NCBI GenBank assembly: GCA_028554755.1 | Contig: JAPTOF010000015.1 | Coordinates: 8,990,001-9,054,000 of the forward strand | Source: Cordia subcordata | Lineage: Eukaryota > Streptophyta > Magnoliopsida > Boraginales > Cordiaceae | Direction: 5' to 3' | Length of the DNA stretch: 64,000 nt | In this document: piece by piece, positions 55,686-64,000 of the stretch | How positions within the stretch are numbered: position 1 is the first letter of the stretch | How the letters are laid out: every line of letters starts with the position of its first letter | Position numbers and translations under genes: made by a program | Notes under the pieces: model-generated | What the model was told of the DNA's origin: nothing | What the model saw: the letters and a program-made list of their open reading frames with translations, nothing else | Database searches by the model: none

Positions 55686-56453
55686 GGAGTCAAATGTCGA
55701 AAATGGGAGATTAGGGTGATTACGACTTATAAAAAGGTAATTACTACGTTCTTGTTAAGGTTGCTTGATGGATTGTTTAGGGTGCTCTTATCTAGACCTC
55801 TAATTAACCTCCTAATGGAACCCTAGGACTTGGTTCTGGTTTGTCCCTAGGCATGTCTACCTAGAGATACGGTGCGGTCCTTATGACCTAGGCATTTAAA
55901 AGTTATTTAGGGTTCTAGGTGACTTAGATCGATCTAACTCTAACATCTAAACTGTTGGCTGGGTTTAAAGCCAAGACCCAGTTCACATAAGGTTGACTAA
56001 CCTACCCTGAAATCTATTGGTTGGGTTTACAAGCAAAGGAGACTCAACCTAGGATAGCCATTAGTTAATCTCCATTGATCTTCCATCACAATAGCAGGAA
56101 CTATCGTTAAAGCGCAAAGGTATACTCATCTAGGGCTTGGAATTCGAGAATATATTGACATATCCTACTACTAAACACATAGACATGGTTACATTACACC
56201 AATTTAGGCAATATCACCCGACATATATGCAATAGAAGCTATTCTTGCTATTAAACATGCAAACACACATATAGACATATATATTAGCATTACCCACTTC
56301 ATGTAATCACTATAAAAACACATAGACGTGCTTATACAATGATTTAGAAATTGTTAATAGCAAAATAGGCTTCAATATATACATGCAACTTCATTGAGTC
56401 ATTTCAACAAACATATATGTATGTAAAATAGCCTTAGATACCCCAAGAACAAA

Positions 56454-56504
<51 letters not shown>

Positions 56505-57326
56505 AATCAATCAAGTACCCATTACAATAGAGTAGTAATCAATCCATAGTACAAGTGTAAATCACCTTACAAAACTCTAGTTACACCTAAATGAACTTAG
56601 GATAAAAGAAGAGACAAAGAAGCTACCCTTCTATCCAAAGCCATGCCTTTACAATGCAAGAGCAAATGCCCCAAATCCTTGTGTTTAATCCTCCTAAGAT
56701 GCTTGATTCCAAGTGTTTTTGTATTTAGGTGAATGTGTGTGAGGTAAGTGAGAGAGGAATTAGGGTTTAGTAGATGGGTCTAAAAGATTATGACTTCTTG
56801 TTCATAAAATGGCCAAAAGAGGGATATAGCCAAATTTCACAAACTACCAGTTGAGTGAACCAGTGCACCAATACCAAGAAGTCTTTCCGCTACCTCAAGG
56901 ATGTAGCTCTCTAGTTTTGGTGGCTTAATGAGCTCATCAACTGGTTCTCTGAGGCTACTCAATCGATACTCAATAGTTGTTCTCCTTCAGCTTCGTTTTA
57001 ACTCTGTTTTGCTTCCGGTTGCTTTTTCCTTCTTGCGAAAGCCTCCAATCTTTCTTTTCTTCTATTTTTCATCCTCAAAATCTTCTTCAATTCTCGCCCA
57101 AACCGTCTCCATCTTCATTAAGCTCCAAACATTCCTCAAACTCACCTAAAACACAAAATAAGTGTACTTTAGTGTAACATTTTGCTTTAAGCTCAACTAT
57201 GGACATCTAAAGCCTAATATGTTCAAGTATGATATAAATGCTATATTAATACACCTAAAAGAGTACAAGCACCTCTAAACAAGAATAAGTATGCAACACA
57301 TAAGCACACACAAAACCAACACATTA
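55686..57326 (-). repeat. Athila-type LTR, lacking its PBS-side end
   Basis: Starts inside an LTR (matching about position 250 of the others) immediately after the previous LTR's terminus and runs to ACACATTA. It has the paired TTGGCTGGGTTTAAAGCCAA-like motifs (55953 and 56015), an (AT)n run at 56456-56502 and U3 CCAGTGCACCAATACC motifs as in 44631-46585. Confidence 0.76.
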
Positions 57327-59394
57327 GTGAATATTCTACAAAGTTTGCATATAACATGTCTTGTGTTTCTTTATGTGATAAAATTCCTCGAAAATGTCAA
57401 ATTAAATGATTATGATACTCCTTGGCTCCAATTTTTCTCATAATATCAAATCTTTTTAACTTTAAAGCACATTTTTATTTGCAAATTACTATGTGGATTA
57501 TTTGAAGGCATCCAAACTGCTTTTGAGGTACTCATACTTTTTACATAGATGATGATGATGATGATATTTTTTATTATTATTATTGTTGTTGTTGTTGTTG
57601 TTGCTGCTGCTGCTGCCACGTGTTATTTTCTCTGCTGTCCACATGTCTTCCCTCACTTAAAATTATTTCTAGCTGTTTTCTCCCATCCAAAACATTGCCT
57701 TATTTATTTTCATTTCCTTTTATTTTTTACTTTTTTCCCTTTTACATTATTGTTTAGAGTTTCAGCATCTACACAAATTACAATACACATTAAAACCCCC
57801 CAACCCTTAACAGTGACTAACCCTAACCTACCCATACTTACCTCATTATTCATCCCAACATCTGGTGGCTATCTCAATGTAGACGTTTCCACTCCGCGCA
57901 AATGTTGTCTCCCATGGAAAAATTCAAATCTTGCTATGTATTTTTTGGTGGCATTTTATTTTCGGAGGATCACTTCATGTGGTGTATAAATACATGTTTG
58001 TTGATCGATTATAATATGCATATCTTTTTCATATTCTTATCAATCATTATTTATCCATTTACCATATTTGATTCCTAGAGGTATGAATCTATCTTATTAT
58101 GAAGTTATAGTACATTAGGCGATCTATTTAATTTTTTCCCTTTTTTCTCGGTTTTGATATTAGGTGATCTATGTGATTCTTTTCCCCTTTTTACTTGCTT
58201 TGATCGAGATTACTTTTCAGTTTATATGCTTCACTTATTTTATGAATTTTCATGCTTATCATATTGAATGATTTTGTCTTTTTTAAACAAAGAACTTTTA
58301 TCTTCTTATGGATTTATGGCATATGTTTCTATATGTAAGCTATGCAATTGGTTTCTTTTTTGTACCCTCTTTTGTATGGATTTATGGTATGTTTTTTTAT
58401 TATCTTCTTATCAATTTATGGTAAATTCATCAGTTGAATGATTTTTTCCTTCTTTTTAAAATGACGTGATCATCTTCTTCAAAATTTATGGTAATTCATT
58501 TGTAGATATATTACGTGATTGGTTTTTCTTTCTTTGTCCTCTGTTTATCTGTTTGGATTGTGCTTGCTTTCCCTGCTTATTATGTTGAATGATTTTGTTT
58601 AATTTCTATTAAGCAGTGTATACCTTTAGGTTCTAAAGAAACTGATATTTCTTCGTATTATATAAATTTTAATGTTGTTTCTTTAAGTTGTAATTTATGA
58701 TTCTAGATTATTCTAATTTTCAATAGCAATTTAATTTATAGGTTTTCACTTCAAACAGGTAAGTTCTATATTATCTTATTCCATATTTAATTTGCAAATG
58801 ATTTTATATATATTCAATACAGCATGTCTTCTACCCAACTTTTAATGAAAGACCAACAAAGTCTCGACTTTTTGATATTTTGTTTATTGTCTACATTATA
58901 TTTTATTGATTTTTGTAAATTTTCTCTGGATTCATGTTGAGTAAATGGAGTAGTTTGATTCTACTTCATACTATGGATATTTAAAAAAATAAAAATGTTA
59001 TTTCTTCTATCTTTATTATCATTGTAGTTTATCTCAAAATTTTTTGTATTACTTGAATTTACAACTCTCAAAACCAACGAGGTAATACCATTGGTCATTT
59101 AAAATAAATTTCTTCTAACAAAACAAATAAATAAATTTCTTAACTTTTTTTTTATTAAGAATCTTATAATTAATGTTGTTAAGGAGCCTATGTGACCATT
59201 TCAAGCATATAATGATTACTGTAGATAAAGAATCTTAGCAAGGTAAAAAGTATGCAATGTCATGATGGCTCTGAAGCTGTATACGTATGTATGTTATCTT
59301 CACAAGCTTTCTTGTTTGTTGAACTTATCTCGACAGTCTTTATCATTCTTATTTTGATATTGGTGCATGGTTGGCTTTGCAATAAAGAACAAAG
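57327..59394. other. AT-rich region without recognisable genes
   Basis: No element or gene found. It contains a compound trinucleotide microsatellite (57548-57616) and a T-rich stretch at 58000-58760 in which GTTGAATGATTTTGT-like and GATTTATGGTAT-like phrases recur. The character resembles plant intron or intergenic DNA. Confidence 0.5.
57548..57616. repeat. Compound trinucleotide microsatellite
   Basis: Runs of (GAT), (TTA), (TTG) and (TGC) follow each other in one 69-bp tract. Confidence 0.9.
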
Positions 59395-59597
59395 GACCTG
59401 TTTGGATTGGTTTTTTTAAGAAAAAAGTATTTTTTCCCCAAAAAATTACATTAAATTTGCAATAACTATTTGATTTGGCTTCCAAAAAAGTTGAAACTCT
59501 AAAAAGAGCTCAAATACAACTTTTTTTTTTAAACAAAAAATTGTTCTTCAAAAATTGTTAAAGAAGCGCTTTGGAAAAAAATCAATCTAAACGGGTC
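59395..59597. mobile_element. MITE-like element with 15-bp terminal inverted repeats
   Basis: Left end GACCTGTTTGGATTG; right end CAATCTAAACGGGTC, whose complement is GACCCGTTTAGATTG (13 of 15 matching). 203 bp, AT-rich, non-coding, with internal inverted A/T tracts. GGCC[TC]GTTTGG-type ends are common in plant MITEs. No clear TSD, so the superfamily is undetermined. Confidence 0.55.
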
Positions 59598-59771
59598 TAA
59601 ATCCACAGCCTAATGACAGCTCATCGTGAACAATAACTATTTAGGGTTCATTTTGATTGATGGCAAGGTCTTGGCAGTTGATCTTCTTTCTTCTGCTCTT
59701 TTGTTGGTTTTTTGACTTTCTTGGCAGACTAATCACATCGAAATAATAATTTCTCGTGTTGTTTTTGTTGG

Positions 59772-60149
59772 TGTTGGGGAAAAAACGTGGTGTAAACCAA
59801 GACGAAATAAACAAGAAATTAACAACACTATTTTACGTGGTTCAGCCAACACCTACTCCACAAACAAAAAGGAGAATTTTATTAAGACAATATCAATAAT
59901 GAATACAAGATGCACTCTTGTTTTAGCTCTAAATGCTCTCTGTTACCTGCCTCACGTCTCTGTCTCTCCCTCACCCTTATTGCAATAGACTAAGCACCTA
60001 TTTATAGGACTCAAAGACAACAAGATATGGCAATATACAATTAATGCAGAACTACAAATAAAGTAGAACTAGGGAAAAGGCAAAACAACAAATATGGTAA
60101 GTCTTCTCATATTTTTTAGATACTATTAGAATACAAGTTAGATCTTAGA
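59772..60149 (-). repeat. Copia 3' LTR
   Basis: TGTTGGGGAAAA...CTTAGA; the terminal CA has become GA compared with the other LTR. Roughly 85-90% like the 5' LTR by eye, indicating an old insertion. Confidence 0.87.
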
Positions 60150-60229
60150 AATCTCCACCTTGAATCGTATTTATTCCCTATCGACCAACCAAAATTCTCC
60201 TCTCATTTGCCAACTAACCCCAATTGGGC

Positions 60230-61204
60230 TCACCATTTCATATTGCCCATACAGGCAATGCCTCGCAACCATTTGAGTGACCTCTTCACTACTTCCCAAT
60301 GTCCTTTTTGTGCTACATCATTACTACCCACGTTGCTCGCAAGTGAAACATCTCGAGTGTCTTCCACAACATCCTCAGCCTTAATGCTAACACCACTTGA
60401 ATCGGGAACATTGCACACATGTTCCACCTCATCCTTAGATCCATGAAAAGACTCCATCTCTTCACTCACACTGCCTTTCAACTGAGCCACCCTTGGACAA
60501 TCTTCAACCCCACTATGGAACCCTTGCTCATGCAAACTCACCGCCATGGCATTCAAAGCAGAAGCTACATCACTTGTTCCATCTCCGAGGGATTCTTTAT
60601 CATGTCCACTTTGCTCAGTGACTATGTCATACTGTTCACTTTGGGATGCACATTCGCCTTGCATCGCTTCTCGGACTGAACCTTTATTGCCATCCTTCAG
60701 AGCCCCAAAAGCATCACCACACAGCTCCGCCTGCTCCACGGCACCATTTTGTCCATCTTCCACCGTAACACCCTTAACCGTACAACTATCAAGAACATAG
60801 AAACTATTTGTAAAAAACCCTCTCAAGAGCAAATGAGAACCCCTATGCACTTTAAGTACTCCATTCCTGCAATGAAACCTACATGTACGAGAATTTAACC
60901 ACCCAAGAGAAATTAAGTTCTTCTTCAGCTCAGGAACATGCCAACACTCGAAAGATCTGTTAGTGCCATCAAACATCTTGATCTTCACGATGCCTATTCT
61001 AGTCACCTTCAATGTGAGGTTATTCCCAAGATAGACTTTTTCACTCTTTCTATAATAAGTAGAAAACCAATCTCTCCTGGGACACATGTGAAACGTAGCA
61101 CCAGAATCAAGAATCCACTGGTCTTGCCATTGTCCTATAGTGATAGACAAGACATCTTTAGTACCATCAGAACTTTCATCCTCCGCATCATCCACAACGT
61201 TCAC
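60230..61204 (-). pseudogene. Copia protease with long non-canonical C-terminal tail (324 codons open)
   Basis: The protease active site is WILDSGATFHMCPRRDWFST near codon 31, followed by VYLGNNLTLKVTRIGIVKIK, CWHVPELKKNLISLGWLNSR and GVLKVHRGSHLLLRGFFTNS, typical of Tork-type copia through the pre-integrase start. Instead of integrase there are about 190 acidic residues (for example VEQAELCGDAFGALKDGNKG) ending in GHWEVVKRSLKWLRG, which matches the HWEAVKR..RYLKG motif of copia RNase H. So the ORF appears to fuse protease to a late-pol segment through an unrecognised stretch, without a stop. Confidence 0.75.
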
Positions 61205-61933
61205 CGATTCCTACTTACCTCTCTTTGCCCAATATTACCTAACGTGACCTTGTTCCCCATATTCATAACATGTCACATCTTTTGCTCTTGGTTTTGACTT
61301 CCATGAAGATCTCCCTTTCTTATGTTTCACTGCTCTACTCACTAATCCCTCTCCTTGAACCTCCACTTTGTTGCCCGGGAAGTTTTTCTTCAAATCCTTA
61401 GACTTTAATTCTGAACAAACATCATCCAAGCTGATCTTGTCACATCCATATAACAGAGTGTCTACAAAGTTATCGTATGAGGGCGGTAGAGAACACACCA
61501 AAACAAGGACAAGATCTTCTGAGCCAATCGTCACTCCTATTTTCTTCAATTCCATCACAATGGAATTAAATTCATCAAGATGTTCTTTCATGGGTGTGCT
61601 CTCTTTCGTCTTGAGCGTATAGAATTTCTTCTAGAGATAGAGATGATTTGTCAGCAATTTAGATGCATAGAGATCTATCATAGCATTCTAAGCCTCGACT
61701 GTTGCCTCTATCTCCATCAATACATCATTAGTAATGCTCATGTGTATTGCACTTATAGCCTTTTCCTCTAATTTCCCTTTTTCCTCTGGCTCTAATTCCT
61801 TCTTGATCTTCCCTTCAAGAAGTTTCCAAAGTCTTTGCATGACCATGAAAGCTTTGAGCTTGATCTTTCAAACACTGAAATTGCCCTTACTGTTGAATTT
61901 CTCAATCTTGAACTTCGCTAAAGTCAAACTCAT
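61205..61933 (-). pseudogene. Copia gag, broken
   Basis: ATG at 61933 begins MSLTLAKFKIEKFNSKGNFS. The UBN2 part continues through LYASKLLTNHLYL and, in the open frame 61235-61591, KEHLDEFNSIVMELKKIGVT and DLVLVLVCSLPPSYDNFVDT. The zinc knuckle is degenerate (CYEYGEQGHVR, Cys changed to Tyr and later Trp). A stop in the LYL.KKFY junction (near 61632) and frameshifts disrupt it. Confidence 0.82.
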
Positions 61934-62423
61934 CTCTTTCTCTTCCAAAACACATAATTCAGAACAAAATTTGGTCAACCTAACTACAAAATCGAACTCA
62001 GCACACTGAAAAACCCTAAGATACCTCCTCTAGTCAACTTCACTCAACTCAGTCAAGAGTCAAATCTGTTGTCAAAGTTGACGATATCCTAAAACGTGTA
62101 CTTTGAAGTAGAAATTCACAAAAGAGAGCGAAAAACAAACTTAGCATGCCGAAAAACGTTGGGTTTGGTCTGGTCAAACCTGGTCAACGATCAATTGTCA
62201 AAGTCAAAGTCTGGACAACTCTGGTCAAACGTGGTCAAAGCCATCATAGCAGTTCACACATGTGCATTGCACTAGATTTTCCTTCTTCATTCACGTTTTT
62301 CGTGCTTTCATATGTCCAAAATCTTGTCACAACTTCACGCACTAAATTCAACAAATTTTTCGTGTGTTTTTCACACACACCCACAATAATAATATCCAAC
62401 CCACAACCTAACTCTTGATACCA
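61934..62423 (-). other. Copia 5' leader and tRNA-Met PBS
   Basis: About 480 bp between PBS and gag, without a gene. It contains repeated GGTCAAA/TTTGACC phrases (62170-62240, for example CTGGTCAAACCTGGTCAACG). The PBS is at 62412-62423. Confidence 0.65.
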
Positions 62424-62426
62424 GTT

Positions 62427-62802
62427 TGTTGGGAAAAAACGTGGTGTAAACCGAGACGAAATAAAAAAGAAATTAACAACACTATTTTACGTGGTCTGGC
62501 CAGCACTTACTCCACAGGCAAAAGGAGAATTTTATTAAGGTAACGTCGATAATGAATACAAGATGGATTCTCGCTCTAACTCTAAACGCTCATTGCTACC
62601 TACCTCACGTCTCTATCTCTTCCTCACCCCTATTACAATAGGCTAAGCACTTATCTATAGAACTCAGAGACAACAAGATATGGCAATATATAATTAATGC
62701 AAAAATATAAATAAAGCAGAACTAGAGAAAAGGTAAGACAATAAATATGGTAACTCTTCCTGTATTCTTTATATACCATTAGAATACAGGGCAGACCTTA
62801 CA
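62427..62802 (-). repeat. Copia 5' LTR
   Basis: TGTTGGGAAAAA...CCTTACA on the plus strand. GTTGG duplication follows at 62803-62807. Confidence 0.88.
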
Positions 62803-62807
62803 GTTGG

Positions 62808-63877
62808 TTTATTGACTTTCCTAGTAGACTGACCACATTATACCAAACACGTTGATCATAGCCAATTGTGATGTTGTCAAGCCATGCATCGCTGGTGAAA
62901 GCCATACAGCAAATGTAACTTCATAGAATTTTATCGATATGATTCTATTTATTATGTATATTAGATTATTTGTGTTGTATTCCCTAGCACGAGACTTTTC
63001 AAAGTGTGGTCAGTATAGAATTTCATTGATATATAGAATATTTTATTATATTCACTTGAATTCTTTTAGTAAGTTAGGAGATGATCCCATCAAATATACA
63101 CGCATTTTTTGGGTAATTATTGTCATATATGTTTTTTAAAAATTCTATTGAAATGCAAGACAATAATATATATATGTATAATTAATATATTATTAATATA
63201 TATATATATATATAATTTACATTTAATAACAATGTTAGATATAATTTTTTATTATATTAAGCATATAAGTTGCGTATTTATTTTTAGCCCTTAATTATAA
63301 ATCATATTATTTAAAAATAATTATCTTTTAAATTATAATGATCCCGTGCCTCGCATGTGTATATATATAGATATATATATATATATATTTATATATTATA
63401 GGTATATAGGTTTAGATTTTTGGTAGGTGTTATTATATTATGGGCATTTAATTTTCCTTAAATAAAAGAAATAAATAATTTATTAATGGAGTTAATTAAT
63501 TGATTAATAGAATTCGAATCGCAAACTCTAACGTCGCATAAAGAATGATTCCTTGTGAAATTTGAGGGAAGAAGAAGAGGAGGAAAGAAGAAGAAGAAGA
63601 ATAACATTATTATATGTCTACGTTTATATCCCTTTTACCTCTCTTTTGTACATAGCGCTACACGGCCTGTTTTGGCTTGATAAAATAGAAGGAAAATGCC
63701 AAAGTTTACGTCCAAAACCGGCTTCCAAGTGTGGTTGGGTGCCTATGTCGTACGCCAGTGATTGAATATAAAATATTATTGATATTCTCACAAACAAGAA
63801 TTATATAAAGAAAGAATAACGTTAGAAAACGAGAATTCCAATGATAAATCATTGAAACAAATGATTTAAGAGAAAAC
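62808..63877. other. AT-rich region without recognisable genes
   Basis: Contains (AT)n tracts near 63186-63216 and 63360-63390 and a GAA-rich purine tract (63566-63601). No coding sequence can be supported. Confidence 0.5.
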
Positions 63878-64000
63878 ATGTGTTTCAATTTGACATATAA
63901 ATTCAAGAAGACGAAGATAGCCGGCAAGAGAGATTACGGTGAAGGAGGCAATGAAGACAAAGGCTTACTAGTGAAGGAGATCGACAGATGGAACAAGCAA
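63878..64000 (+). CDS. Possible first coding exon of a host gene, partial
   Basis: An ATG at 63878 opens 41 codons that stay open to the window edge. The GC content rises and the residues are mixed and charged (KTKIAGKRDYGEGGNEDKGL, then VKEIDRWNKQ), unlike the surrounding AT-rich DNA. I do not recognise the protein. It may be chance; the minus strand is also partly open here. Confidence 0.22.
   Translation, partial: MCFNLTYKFKKTKIAGKRDYGEGGNEDKGLLVKEIDRWNKQ

Larger units (their letters stand above)
59772..62802 (-). mobile_element. Tork-like Ty1/copia deletion derivative with perfect TSD
   Basis: Two direct repeats of 378 and 376 bp (59772-60149, 62427-62802) flank 2.3 kb. Minus-strand PBS TGGTATCAAGAG (62412-62423) lies beside the right LTR and polypurine GGTGGAGATT (60150-60159) beside the left one. 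GTTGG duplications at 59767-59771 and 62803-62807. It encodes Gag and protease only; most of integrase and RT is absent, so it is non-autonomous. Confidence 0.9.

Noticed and set aside
57549..57989. 146-codon plus-strand ORF
   Set aside because: Starts inside the trinucleotide microsatellite and continues in hydrophobic low-complexity translation of T-rich DNA; no homology recognised.
60207..61297. Plus-strand ORFs across the small copia element
   Set aside because: Antisense to the protease/gag ORFs, which have recognisable motifs on the minus strand.
1..64000. CRISPR arrays, bacterial operons, rRNA or intact cellular genes
   Set aside because: No regularly spaced identical repeats, Shine-Dalgarno-linked gene rows or rRNA motifs; the content is plant retrotransposon DNA throughout.

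Overview
This window looks like repeat-rich nuclear DNA from a flowering plant. Almost all recognisable coding sequence belongs to LTR retrotransposons of two plant superfamilies: Athila-like Ty3/gypsy elements primed by tRNA-Asp, and Sirevirus-like Ty1/copia elements primed by initiator tRNA-Met with an extra ORF after pol. There is also a decayed hAT DNA transposon, a small TIR element and a short Tork-type copia derivative. I see no intact cellular gene. Nearly every element ORF carries stops or frameshifts, so this is an old, layered graveyard. The species cannot be named from the sequence.

Layout. 1-6973: Athila-like gag-pro-pol start on the minus strand with two leader-PBS-LTR units in tandem. 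6974-15240: minus-strand Sirevirus, a chimera carrying integrase-RT twice. 15241-18741: hAT transposon, intact at its 5' end and inserted in that Sirevirus gag, cut off at its 3' end by 18742-22985, another minus-strand Athila fragment. 22986-54572: plus-strand Sirevirus whose two ends lie about 30 kb apart. Between them sits a minus-strand Athila element F (27464-51082), split in its 5' leader by a second, younger Athila element D (35497-48917). D is flanked by a perfect 5-bp duplication (ATAAA) and itself contains a third Athila LTR in its gag (44631-46585). 54573-57326: two more truncated Athila-type LTRs. 57327-59771: non-repetitive AT-rich DNA with a compound microsatellite and a MITE-like element. 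59772-62802: deletion-derivative copia element with perfect GTTGG duplications. 62803-64000: AT-rich DNA, possibly reaching the first exon of a gene at the right edge.

How the parts relate. The retrotransposons carry the usual gag, protease, RT/RNase H and integrase, and their LTRs supply promoters. The most unusual signal is a GC-rich palindromic block (core CCGGTCGACCGG, with an exact shared TCTGGAGTGGCCGG). It occurs just upstream of the TATA box in Athila LTRs, upstream of the TATA-like box in a Sirevirus LTR, and upstream of the extra ORF in both Sireviruses, although these superfamilies are otherwise unrelated. Other notable points are subfamily-specific tandem repeats in U3, paired hairpins in the LTR leader, a repeatedly preserved antisense ORF in the LTRs, several polypurine tracts, and microhomology junctions that show how these elements recombine and decay. 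Identities quoted are estimates by eye.
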